Notes under the pieces: generated by a model
Database searches by the model: none
What the model was told of the DNA's origin: nothing
The model's input: only the letters and a program-made list of their open reading frames with translations
Shown here: positions 1 to 8,826 of the stretch, in pieces
How the letters are laid out: every line of letters begins with the position of its first letter
Numbering within the stretch: position 1 is the first letter of the stretch
Origin: Pseudomonadota bacterium
Lineage (GTDB): Bacteria; Pseudomonadota; Gammaproteobacteria; Xanthomonadales; Xanthomonadaceae
Direction: 5' to 3'
Assembly (NCBI GenBank): GCA_018242425.1
Contig: JAFEBX010000020.1
Span: forward strand, 1 to 64,000
DNA: 64,000 nt
Translations under genes and position numbers: made by a program

Positions 1-3000
1 AAGGTGGACAACAGTGCGACCGCGAGCGGCACGCCGCCGACGGGTCCTGCGACGACCTCGCCGCCGTCGACGACGTCGACGCCGATCGCGTCGGCGCCTG
101 CACTGACGATCACCAAGACAGCAGACAAGTCGACCTACGCGGCGGTGGGTGACGTGATTACCTACACGTACACGCTGAAGAACACCGGCAACGTGACGAT
201 CAACGGCGTGTCGGTGAGCGATGACAAGCTGGGCACGATCAACAACTGCACGCCGGCGAACCTCGCGCCGGGCGCGAGCGCGACCTGCTCGGCAACGCAC
301 ACGGTGACGCAGCCGGACCTGGATGCGGGTTCGATCACGAACGTGGCGACTGGCCATGGCACGCCGGCCAGCGGCACGCTGACGCCGCCGACCGCGACAT
401 TGACGGTGACCGCCAAGGCGAATCCGATCGCCGCGACAAACGACACGGGCACTGTGTCGAATGGAACCAGTGGCGGCCAGGCGATCGCGTCGATCCTGGC
501 GAACGACGGCCTGAACGGCAGTGCGCCGACAACTGCGACGGTGACTGTCACAGTGAAGGCCGGTTCAAGCGTCCCGCCGCAGCTGGCGTTCGATCCGTCG
601 ACGGGCGCGGTTGGCGTGAAACCCAACACGCCGGCCGGTACATACGTGTTCGATTACACGATCTGCGAGAAGGTGAATACCTCCAACTGTGCATCTGCGA
701 CGGTGACGGTGACGGTGGGTGCCGCGCCGATTGTCGCCACGCCGGACACCTATGCGGGCATCAGCGGCGCGTCGGGCACGACCACCGCGAGCGTGATCAT
801 CAATGACACTCTGAATGGCGTGGCGTTGACGACAGGCGACATCGGGACGAAGGTGACGCTGACGCCGGGTACGGCGCCGACCGTGCCATCGGGTGGCATC
901 ACGATGAATCCGGACGGGACCATCACGGTGCAGCCGGGTACGACTGCAGGGACGTATGCCTACCCGTATACGATCTGCGAGAAGCTCAACCCGACCAACT
1001 GCTCGACCACGACGGCGACAGTCACGGTCACGGCCGCGGTGATCAAGGCAGCGGACGACAACCACTCGGCTGACCCGGTCAATGGTGGCAATGGCGGCAA
1101 CCTGCCGACGGTGCTGGGCAACGACACCGTCAATGGCCAGCCGACGAGCACCAGCAACGTGACGCTGACTCCGGGCACGGCGCCGGGGACGGCATCGGGC
1201 GGCATCGTGATGAATCCGGATGGCACCATCACGGTGAAGCCGGGCACGCCCGCAGGGACGTACGCCTACCCGTACACGATCTGCGAGAAGCTCAACCCGA
1301 CCAACTGCGCCACTGCGACGGCAACGATCAAGGTGACCGCCCCGGTGATCGTGGCGACGCCGGATACCCCGCCCGCACTCGAAAGCGTGGCCGGCGGCAA
1401 CACGCCGAGCGTGCTGGTCAACGACAGCATCAATGGCCAGGCCGCGACCACGGGCAACGTGACGCTGAATCCGGGAGCCAGCCCCAATCCGGGACTGGTG
1501 ATGAATCCGGACGGCACAATCACGGTGAAGCCGAACACGCCTGCGGGCACCTACGTCTATCCGTACACGATCTGCGATCGCATCAACCCGACCAATTGCG
1601 CCAGCACGACGGCGACGGTGGTGGTGACGGCGCCGGCTGCGATGCGCGTGACCAAGACGGCGACGCCGGCCAATGTCCACGTCGGCGACCTGGTGCGTTA
1701 CACGCTGACCATCGAGAACACGGGCAGCGTTCCGGTCAATGGTGCGACCCTGGTCGATACGCCGCCGGCGGGCTTCAGCTACGTCGACAAGTCGATGACC
1801 GTGGTGGATCGCGACAATGCGGCCAACATGATCGCGATCCGCACGCTTAATGTGTCGGGCATCGACATCGACGTCGGCCAGCGCGCGGTGGTGACCTACA
1901 TGCTGCGCGTGGGTGCGGGCGTCCATCCGGGCACCTGGACCAACCAGGCGTTGATGCAGGATCACGGCCGTGACGCTTCCAACGTGGCGACTGCCGATGT
2001 CCAGGTGGTCGGTGATCCGATGACCGACGACGCGTTGATCCTCGGCACCGTGTTCGATGACCGCGACGGCGACGGCTGGCAGGATTCCGCCGATGCGTCG
2101 GGCCTGAAGGTGCAGGGCGGATTCTCGCCGGCGGCCTACATCGCCAACTCGACCACGGTCGATCGCGGTGACGGTCCCAAGCCGGAAGCCGACCACAGCT
2201 CGCCGATGCTGCATGGCATTCCCCTGGGTGAACTCAAGGGTCGCCAGTCGAACGCCGATCCGCTTTCGAAGCACCGGATCGTGATCCGCCAGTACCTGCG
2301 TGAACTCGCCTTCAACGATGACTTCGTGCTGACTTCGAAGGAAGGCGTGACCGTGCACATGGATGCCGCCGGCAAGACACGCGTCGAAACCAGTGGCGAT
2401 GCAGCCAAGGGCCTGAACGCGGTTGACCTGCGCGTCGAACGCAAGGTCGCGCAGACGGCGGATGGTTACGAAGTCGACTACGTCATCAGCAATGCGGGCG
2501 TGGACGAACGCGGCATCCCGGGCGTGCGCATCGCGTCGGTGGAAGGCCTGCTGGTCGAGACCGACCAGTTCGGTCGCTACCATCTCGCCGCCATCGACGG
2601 TGGCAGCGATCGCGGCCGCAACTTCATCCTCAAGGTCGATCCATCCACGCTGCCGCCGGGCACCACCTTCACCACCGACAATCCGTTGGTGCGCAGGGTG
2701 ACGCCGGGCCTGCCGGTGCGCTTCGACTTCGGCGTGAAGTTGCCGCAAGGCGTGATTGAAGGCGGCAAGTCGCAAGTCGAAATGGAACTGGGCGAAGTGG
2801 TCTTCGCCCCGGGCCACGCGGAAGTGCGCGAGCAGTACCAGCCGGCGATTGCGAAGATGGCCGACAAGGCGCGCGAGCAGGGCGGTGGCGAGGTGGTGAT
2901 CCGTGCCACTGGCGAAACCGCGGCACTGGCCTACCAGCGCGCCGAGGCGGTGAAAACGGCATTGCTGGGCAAGCTCGACAAGGCGACGGCCGATGGCCTG

Positions 3001-3375
3001 ACCGTCAGCCTCCGCACCGACGTCGATGATCCATCGACGCTGGTGGCGGGTGTCGATGGCAGTGGCATCCTGCTCGGCAACGTCTTGTTCGATACGGACA
3101 AGGCGACGATTCGACCGGAATTCGAGAAGTTGCTGGATAGCGTTGCCGTGGCGATCGAGGAGCGCGGTGGTGGCGAGATAGCAATCGTCGGTCACACCGA
3201 TACACGCGGTTCGCATGCCTACAACGCCGAGCTCGGCCTGCGTCGGGCCAAGGTGGTCTATGAAGCCCTGGCCAAGCGACTGAAGCCGGAAACGCGGGCG
3301 AAGGTTCGCGTCGACATCAACAATGATTCGGCGGCCCCCGTCGATGCACCACGCAAGTCGGGGGACGTGCGATGA
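1..3375 (+). CDS. Surface fibril-like protein with DUF11-type repeats and C-terminal OmpA-like domains (5' truncated)
   Basis: The frame is open from the first base and begins inside the end of a repeat, so the N-terminus lies outside the window. About 1124 residues are visible. In order: a DUF11-type module (about 30-135, motif YTYTLKNTGNVTINGVSVSD); four tandem repeats of about 100 residues (139-544), each ending in a Y-x-I-C-E/D-x-x-N-x-x-N-C-A/S motif followed by beta-rich TVTV, like CshA-type fibril repeats; a second DUF11-type module (546-650); a DRDGDGWQD loop resembling a calcium-binding site; an SdrD-B or carboxypeptidase-regulatory-like module (GIPGVRIAS...TDQFGRYHL); a degenerate OmpA-like segment near 931; and a good OmpA-like peptidoglycan-binding domain near 1024-1105 (LFDTDKATIRPEF, GHTDTRGS). 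I infer an exported stalk anchored to the cell wall. Its stop overlaps the next start in ATGA, so the two are probably translationally coupled. Confidence 0.8.
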   Translation, partial: KVDNSATASGTPPTGPATTSPPSTTSTPIASAPALTITKTADKSTYAAVGDVITYTYTLKNTGNVTINGVSVSDDKLGTINNCTPANLAPGASATCSATHTVTQPDLDAGSITNVATGHGTPASGTLTPPTATLTVTAKANPIAATNDTGTVSNGTSGGQAIASILANDGLNGSAPTTATVTVTVKAGSSVPPQLAFDPSTGAVGVKPNTPAGTYVFDYTICEKVNTSNCASATVTVTVGAAPIVATPDTYAGISGASGTTTASVIINDTLNGVALTTGDIGTKVTLTPGTAPTVPSGGITMNPDGTITVQPGTTAGTYAYPYTICEKLNPTNCSTTTATVTVTAAVIKAADDNHSADPVNGGNGGNLPTVLGNDTVNGQPTSTSNVTLTPGTAPGTASGGIVMNPDGTITVKPGTPAGTYAYPYTICEKLNPTNCATATATIKVTAPVIVATPDTPPALESVAGGNTPSVLVNDSINGQAATTGNVTLNPGASPNPGLVMNPDGTITVKPNTPAGTYVYPYTICDRINPTNCASTTATVVVTAPAAMRVTKTATPANVHVGDLVRYTLTIENTGSVPVNGATLVDTPPAGFSYVDKSMTVVDRDNAANMIAIRTLNVSGIDIDVGQRAVVTYMLRVGAGVHPGTWTNQALMQDHGRDASNVATADVQVVGDPMTDDALILGTVFDDRDGDGWQDSADASGLKVQGGFSPAAYIANSTTVDRGDGPKPEADHSSPMLHGIPLGELKGRQSNADPLSKHRIVIRQYLRELAFNDDFVLTSKEGVTVHMDAAGKTRVETSGDAAKGLNAVDLRVERKVAQTADGYEVDYVISNAGVDERGIPGVRIASVEGLLVETDQFGRYHLAAIDGGSDRGRNFILKVDPSTLPPGTTFTTDNPLVRRVTPGLPVRFDFGVKLPQGVIEGGKSQVEMELGEVVFAPGHAEVREQYQPAIAKMADKAREQGGGEVVIRATGETAALAYQRAEAVKTALLGKLDKATADGLTVSLRTDVDDPSTLVAGVDGSGILLGNVLFDTDKATIRPEFEKLLDSVAVAIEERGGGEIAIVGHTDTRGSHAYNAELGLRRAKVVYEALAKRLKPETRAKVRVDINNDSAAPVDAPRKSGDVR

Positions 3376-6300
3376 AACTGAAGATGAAGCTGCTGGATTG
3401 CACGCTGATCTCGCTGCTTGCGGGCATGTCCTCGCTGGCCACGGCGCAGGACGCCGGAAACGATGGCGTGACCTTCAAGCTGCGCACGCGCAGCTACGAC
3501 CAGCCGGTGACGACGGATACGAGCGACAAGTCGTCATCGCAGGCATTGCAGCCCGATCGCCGCGTCACCATTTCCGGCGAACAACCGGGCAAGGCGACGG
3601 CGGTCGGCAAGTGGACGGTGCAACTCGCCAACGGCGGCGTGATCTGGGCGACCGAAGATCCCAGCCTCAGCCAGCCGCAGATGGCGGTGTCGGCGAACAA
3701 CCTGGTTGCCTATGACGGCAGCAAGATCACCAAGCCGGTGAAGTTCTACGGCAGCACCAACTATTCGGCGTTCATGAAGCACGCCGAGATCGTGGTGTTC
3801 CGTGCCAGCGACAGTGACCTGGTCACGCCGCTGGCGACGATCCCGCTGAAGCTCGGTGCGATCATGGAAGGCGAGTGGGACGGCAGCATCAATGCCGCCA
3901 CCGGCGCGCCGTTGCGCGTTGGTGACGAATTGACCTATGTCGTGCGCGCGTGGTCCGACGACAAGACCTACGACGAAACCTATCCCGCGCGCATGCAACT
4001 GGTGCGCCCGGAAGAGCTGGAAATCCAGCAGCAACGCACCACCGCACAGGCGGTGCAGGGTGGACAGCGCCCCCTGACCGACGCCGCCGCCAGCGAGATG
4101 TTGCAGATCCAGCAGGTGTTCGGCCAGAACACGCTGCGCCTGCAGAACATCCCGGTGTACGGATCGCGCGTGCGCATCCAGGGTCGCAACGTGCCCGACC
4201 AGCAGATGGTGACGATCAACGGGCAGTCGATGCCGGTCGATCTCGAACGCAAGTTCGTCTCCGAGTACCTGTTGCCGATCGGCCGATATTCTTTCGACGT
4301 GCAGGTGGGCAAGGATGGCGACGCCGAGGCGGCACACAGGAAGCTCGACGTCGACGTGACCGGCAAGTATTTCTTCGGCGTCGGCATCGCCGATTTCACC
4401 CTGTCCGGCAACAGCGTGTCGGGCTCGGTGGAACCGCTGGCCAACCAGCCGCAGTTCACCAAGGACAGCCTGCTGGAAGGGCGCCTGGCGTTCTACCTCA
4501 AGGGCAAGGCCAAGGGCAAATACCTGTGGACGGCGCAGGCCGATACCCAGGAAAAGCAGGTCTCGCAGCTGTTCACCGGGTTCTGGAAGGCCGATGCAAC
4601 GGACATCTTCCGCCAGCTCGATCCTGACGCGTATTACCCGACTTATGGTGATGACTCGACGACGTATCGTGACGTCGACACCATGGGGCGTCTCTACCTG
4701 CGCGTCGACTGGGACAAGAACCAGGCGTTGTGGGGCAACTACAACACCGGACTGACTGGAACCGAATACGCGCAGTACAACCGCAGCCTTTACGGTGCGG
4801 CAGTGGCGTGGCGTTCTCAGGCGACCACGAAGTACGCGGAACCGGGAACGCTCGTGCGCGCCTTCGGCTCGCAGGCGCAGAGCGCGCCCGGCCACAGCGA
4901 GTTCCTCGGCACCGGGGGCAGCCTGTACTACCTGAAGAACACCGGGATCCTGCCGGGATCCGAGCAGGTGGTGCTGGAAATCCGCGATCCCACCACGGGT
5001 TCCGTGATCAATCGCGTCACCCTGGTGAGTGGCGTCGATTACGAGATCGATGCCTACCAGGGTCGCATCCTGCTGACGCGCCCGTTGGCGCAAGTCGCCA
5101 GCGAAAACGTGCACACGCTGACGCGCGACACGCCGCTGACCGGCTACACCCAGATGCTGCTGGTCGATTACGAATACGTGCCGACCGGCTTCAAGGCCGA
5201 CGACGTCACCGGAGGCCTGCGCGTCAAGCACTGGTTCGGCGACCACGTTGGCGTTGGTGCGACCTATGTCGACGAGAACCGCGCTGGCGACGATTACCGC
5301 ATGGCGGGTGCCGACATCACCCTGCAGGCGGGACGCGGCACCTACCTCAAGGTTGAGCAGACGCATACGCAGGCGACCAGTGCACCGATCTTCTATTCGA
5401 GCAACGGCGGCCTGAGCTTCACCCAGACCAACGCGGCGCAGTTGGCCAATGCCAGCGGCACCGCGCGTGCGGTCGAAGCGCGCGTCAATACCAAGGAACT
5501 GGGCTGGACCCAGCGCGAATGGCAGGCGGGTGCGTGGTGGCGTGATGTCGATGCGGGCTATTCGATCTCGCGTTACGACATCGGCCAACCGGTGCACGAA
5601 GTTGGCGCCGAAGTGCTGGGCGATGTCAGCGACGTGCTGCGGATGTATGCCCGCGTGAGCCGCGCCGAACGCGGCAGCGACCTGCTCGAACAGGAACAGG
5701 TCACCGCCGACTGGCGCCTGGACGAGCGGACGCTGCTGAGCGGGGAACTGCGCCGCGTCGACCAGCGCAACGTCGGCGTCGAAAGCGTCGGCACCCTGCT
5801 GGCGGCAAAATACTCGAAGCACATCGGCACCTCGCTCGACGTCTACGGGATCGGCCAGGTCACGCTCGACGACGACGGCGGCAAGTACGCGAAGAACAAT
5901 GCGTTCACCGCCGGCGCCAAGTACATCTTCGGCAACCTGTCGAACATCGGCGGCGAGGCGACGGTGGGCGATCGCGGCAACGCGGTGAGCGTGAACGGCG
6001 AATACCGCGTCAGCCAGAACCACACGCTGTACGCCAACTACACGTACTCGACCGACACCACCCAGTACGACCCGTTGTTCAACCCCAGCGTCACCCCGGG
6101 CTGGACGGTGGGCCAGCGCTGGCAGCTCAACAGCAAGGTCAACGTCTTCAACGAGAGCCAGTTCCTGAAGGCGCCGAACCAGTCGGGCCTGGCCCATACC
6201 TTCGGCATGAACTTCTATCCGTCGCAGGGCTGGAACACCGGCTTCACCCTGCAGCAGGGGTCGCTGGAGCAGGCCGACGGCAAGACCGATCGCCAGGCGG

Positions 6301-7016
6301 TCAGCATCACCGGCGGCTATACCAATCCGGTCGCGCAGTGGCAGAGCAAGCTGGAATGGCGCAAGGACAGCGGTGCAGAGCGCCGCCGCCAGTGGGTGAC
6401 CACCAACTGGTTCAACTACAAGTGGAGCGAGAGCCTGCGCTTTGCCGGTCGCTTGAACATGTCCGACACCCACGACCTGACGCAGTCGATCGCGGGGGCG
6501 CGCTTCGTCGAGGGCAATGTCGGCTTCGCCTGGCGCCCGTGGAACAGCACCAAGTACGCGTTGCTGGGCAAGTACACCTATCTGTACGACGTCTCGGCGT
6601 TGCCGCAGGTGGGCGACGATACCGCCTATTACGACCAGCAGAGCCGGGTGTTCTCGATCGAAGGCGTGTATCACCCGCTGCCGCGCTGGGAGTTCTCCGG
6701 CAAGCTGGCGCGTCGCGATGGCGAGGTGCGCTTCGGCCGCTTCACCGGGGCGTGGGAGAGCTCGGCGGCGACGTTCGGGGCGGTGCAGGTGCGTTACGGC
6801 CTGATCCACACCGACTGGAACGCGCTGGCCGAATACCGCTGGCTGGGCGTGGACAAGGGCGGGGTGCGCAAGGGCGTCTTGCTCGGCGTCGACCGCAACA
6901 TCACCAAGAGCCTGCGCGTGGGCGTGGGCTACAACTTCACCGACTTCAGCGACAACCTCACCGACTTCAGCTACCGCCACCACGGCTGGTTCCTCAATGT
7001 CGTGGGGAGTTATTGA
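3372..7016 (+). CDS. Large outer-membrane beta-barrel protein, partner of the upstream OmpA/DUF11 protein
   Basis: This 1214-residue protein has a signal peptide (positive MKLKMK, hydrophobic core, likely cleavage after ATA near residue 25). The N-terminal third looks like soluble beta domains, including a region near 240-330 (PVYGSRVRIQGRNVPDQ) that resembles a periplasmic or usher-like module. From about 340 to the end there are dense alternating aromatic/polar strands typical of a large barrel. The protein finishes in GWFLNVVGSY; a C-terminal aromatic residue is the usual BAM recognition signal. No TonB plug, POTRA array or autotransporter passenger is obvious, so a classical receptor or secretion class cannot be assigned. 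The start overlaps the upstream stop by 4 bp. I infer that it is the outer-membrane partner, possibly the anchor or exporter, of the upstream fibril protein. Confidence 0.75.
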   Translation: MKLKMKLLDCTLISLLAGMSSLATAQDAGNDGVTFKLRTRSYDQPVTTDTSDKSSSQALQPDRRVTISGEQPGKATAVGKWTVQLANGGVIWATEDPSLSQPQMAVSANNLVAYDGSKITKPVKFYGSTNYSAFMKHAEIVVFRASDSDLVTPLATIPLKLGAIMEGEWDGSINAATGAPLRVGDELTYVVRAWSDDKTYDETYPARMQLVRPEELEIQQQRTTAQAVQGGQRPLTDAAASEMLQIQQVFGQNTLRLQNIPVYGSRVRIQGRNVPDQQMVTINGQSMPVDLERKFVSEYLLPIGRYSFDVQVGKDGDAEAAHRKLDVDVTGKYFFGVGIADFTLSGNSVSGSVEPLANQPQFTKDSLLEGRLAFYLKGKAKGKYLWTAQADTQEKQVSQLFTGFWKADATDIFRQLDPDAYYPTYGDDSTTYRDVDTMGRLYLRVDWDKNQALWGNYNTGLTGTEYAQYNRSLYGAAVAWRSQATTKYAEPGTLVRAFGSQAQSAPGHSEFLGTGGSLYYLKNTGILPGSEQVVLEIRDPTTGSVINRVTLVSGVDYEIDAYQGRILLTRPLAQVASENVHTLTRDTPLTGYTQMLLVDYEYVPTGFKADDVTGGLRVKHWFGDHVGVGATYVDENRAGDDYRMAGADITLQAGRGTYLKVEQTHTQATSAPIFYSSNGGLSFTQTNAAQLANASGTARAVEARVNTKELGWTQREWQAGAWWRDVDAGYSISRYDIGQPVHEVGAEVLGDVSDVLRMYARVSRAERGSDLLEQEQVTADWRLDERTLLSGELRRVDQRNVGVESVGTLLAAKYSKHIGTSLDVYGIGQVTLDDDGGKYAKNNAFTAGAKYIFGNLSNIGGEATVGDRGNAVSVNGEYRVSQNHTLYANYTYSTDTTQYDPLFNPSVTPGWTVGQRWQLNSKVNVFNESQFLKAPNQSGLAHTFGMNFYPSQGWNTGFTLQQGSLEQADGKTDRQAVSITGGYTNPVAQWQSKLEWRKDSGAERRRQWVTTNWFNYKWSESLRFAGRLNMSDTHDLTQSIAGARFVEGNVGFAWRPWNSTKYALLGKYTYLYDVSALPQVGDDTAYYDQQSRVFSIEGVYHPLPRWEFSGKLARRDGEVRFGRFTGAWESSAATFGAVQVRYGLIHTDWNALAEYRWLGVDKGGVRKGVLLGVDRNITKSLRVGVGYNFTDFSDNLTDFSYRHHGWFLNVVGSY

Positions 7017-7025
7017 TTGATACTT

Positions 7026-7053
7026 GGAATGGCCGCTTGCCAGCGGCCATTCC
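7026..7053 (+). terminator. Perfect 12-bp hairpin between barrel gene and DUF11 gene
   Basis: GGAATGGCCGCT (7026-7037), a TGCC loop and the exact inverse complement at 7042-7053 start 9 bases after the barrel stop codon. There is no T-run afterwards, so it is either a Rho-type end, an mRNA-stabilising 3' structure or an attenuator in front of the next gene, whose ribosome site lies 10 bases downstream. Confidence 0.6.
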
Positions 7054-7077
7054 GCAATGGGGAAAGGAATCGTGTTC

Positions 7078-8817
7078 GTGAAAAAATCTGATGTGGTGCG
7101 TGGCGGGTATTGGCGCGTGGGCCTGGTGCTTGCCGGATTGTTGCTGGCGGGCCAGGCGATGGCGCAGGGCGTGCGTTGGGAGGATTACCGCGGCGATCAG
7201 AATGTCGCTTCCGATGCCAACTACACGGGACCTGCAGGCGCCCCGAAGTTCACCAACTATCCCAATTCCGTCGCCATTGGCAACTTGCGGACGGTGTCGG
7301 CGAATGCCGCCAACGCAGTGCGCACGGGAACGAGCGCGACGATCGATTTCGCCAGTGGCGCGACGGATTCCCTGTGCGACAACAGAAACAACACGACCAG
7401 TACGCCTTGCACGCTCCAGGCGCAGGGCAAGGTCGCCTATGCGCTGGTGCAGTTCCCGCAGGCAGGCACGTACACCATCGCCGCCGCGCACGATGACAAC
7501 GTGGTGATCGAACTGTCGCCCGATTTCACCAATACCAACTATCGCACCGCCAGTTACAGCATCCTCGCCGGCCAGGTATCCGACTGGAGCAGCAGCGAAA
7601 CCGATTTCCAGACCTTCGGCACCTTCACCGCCGCCAATGCCAACAGCTGCGCATTGCTGCGCATGTACTGGAACAACCAGGCGGGATTGAACTACAACCA
7701 CCTGCAATGGACGACACCGGGCGGCACGAGCCAGATCATCCCGGCATCGGCCCTGCGTGATCCGGCCGCGGTGACCAGTGCCAATGGCTGCAATGGCTCG
7801 ATCACCGGCAACGTGGCCGGTATCACCTTGAACAAGGTGATCGGTTCGCCGCGCATCAATGCCGCCGACCAGTTCACCATCGAGATCGGCACGACTGCGG
7901 GCGGCGGTACCGTCGCCACCGCGACCACGACCGGTGCGGGAACCGGCCAGCAGGCCAGTACCTCGTTCGCGACGACGACCGGTACCACCTATCACGTGCG
8001 CGAAGTCATGGCGACGGGCAGCAGTTCCGCCATCACCGCTTACACGGCGGCAATCAGTTGTACCAGGAATGGGACTGCATTCACGCCGACATCCGAAGGC
8101 AATGCCTCGCGGCGGCGCTGGAGTCTTGGATCGGCAGGCGCAACCGACCAGGTTGTCTGCACCATCACCAATACCAACACGGTGGTGAAGCCCACGGTCA
8201 CCGTCAGCAAGGTCAGTATTGGCGGCACCGGCACGTTTGCCTTCTCCGGCAGCAACGGCATCGTCAGCCGCAACATCACCACCGCTGGCGACAGCGTGCC
8301 CACCGCAGGTCCGGCGGACACCCTGACCACCGCCAGCACGTCGACCACCGTCACCGAAGGCGCACCGCCAGCGGGCTGGACCCTCCAGAGCATCAGCTGC
8401 ACTGGGCTCGGTTCCGGTGGAACGGCGACGCCGAATATCGCCACACGCACGGTTACGTTGAATGCCGCCGCCACCGCAAACGGCAGCGCGATCGTCTGCA
8501 CCTTCACCAACCGCAAGCTCACGGCCGACCTGTCGATCACCAAGACCAACGGCGTCACTTCCGTCGTGTCCGGTGGCACCACGATCTACACGATCCGGGT
8601 GACCAACAACACCGGAGCGGACACGGCGACCGCCGCGATTCTGTCCGATCCCGCCGTCACCGGCCTGACCAAGACCGCGATTGCCTGTTCGGCAACGCCA
8701 GGGCAATGCACCGCGGGCACCACGCCGACGATTGCGCAGTTGCAGAGTGGTTATGCGCTTCCGGCGCTTGCGGCAGGGCAGTTCTACGAAATCAGGGTGA
8801 CCTGCACCGTCAACTGA
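7078..8817 (+). CDS. Secreted protein with PA14-like N-terminus, prealbumin-like modules and a DUF11-type domain
   Basis: I chose the GTG at 7078 because GGGGAAAGGA ends about 9 bases before it and it gives a clean signal peptide (MKKSDVV, hydrophobic core, AMAQ cleavage). In-frame ATG (7024, 7057) and GTG (7072) codons lie upstream, but the first would place the hairpin inside the gene. The product is about 579 residues. Residues 30-230 resemble the N-terminal beta domain seen in large exported DUF11 proteins (VRWEDYRGDQNV..., with AHDDNVVIELS). Two Thr/Ala-rich prealbumin-like modules with Cys pairs follow (VTNSNT-type ends: VCTITNTNT, VCTFTNRK), then a single DUF11-like domain (ADLSITKTNGVTSVVSGGTTIYTIRV) that ends in VTCTVN. 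It shares module types with the first gene of the cluster. It is probably surface or extracellular; I infer that it works with the two upstream proteins. Confidence 0.7.
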   Translation: MKKSDVVRGGYWRVGLVLAGLLLAGQAMAQGVRWEDYRGDQNVASDANYTGPAGAPKFTNYPNSVAIGNLRTVSANAANAVRTGTSATIDFASGATDSLCDNRNNTTSTPCTLQAQGKVAYALVQFPQAGTYTIAAAHDDNVVIELSPDFTNTNYRTASYSILAGQVSDWSSSETDFQTFGTFTAANANSCALLRMYWNNQAGLNYNHLQWTTPGGTSQIIPASALRDPAAVTSANGCNGSITGNVAGITLNKVIGSPRINAADQFTIEIGTTAGGGTVATATTTGAGTGQQASTSFATTTGTTYHVREVMATGSSSAITAYTAAISCTRNGTAFTPTSEGNASRRRWSLGSAGATDQVVCTITNTNTVVKPTVTVSKVSIGGTGTFAFSGSNGIVSRNITTAGDSVPTAGPADTLTTASTSTTVTEGAPPAGWTLQSISCTGLGSGGTATPNIATRTVTLNAAATANGSAIVCTFTNRKLTADLSITKTNGVTSVVSGGTTIYTIRVTNNTGADTATAAILSDPAVTGLTKTAIACSATPGQCTAGTTPTIAQLQSGYALPALAAGQFYEIRVTCTVN

Positions 8818-8826
8818 TCGCCATGA

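Noticed and set aside
565..3216. An 883-codon open frame opposite the first gene
   Set aside because: The + strand frame has recognisable domains and codon use; the antisense product is a low-complexity Arg/His/Ala shadow typical of high-GC genes.
3534..6983. An 1149-codon open frame on the minus strand through the barrel gene
   Set aside because: No domain is recognisable, and the + strand protein has a signal peptide and barrel end; it is a codon-bias shadow.
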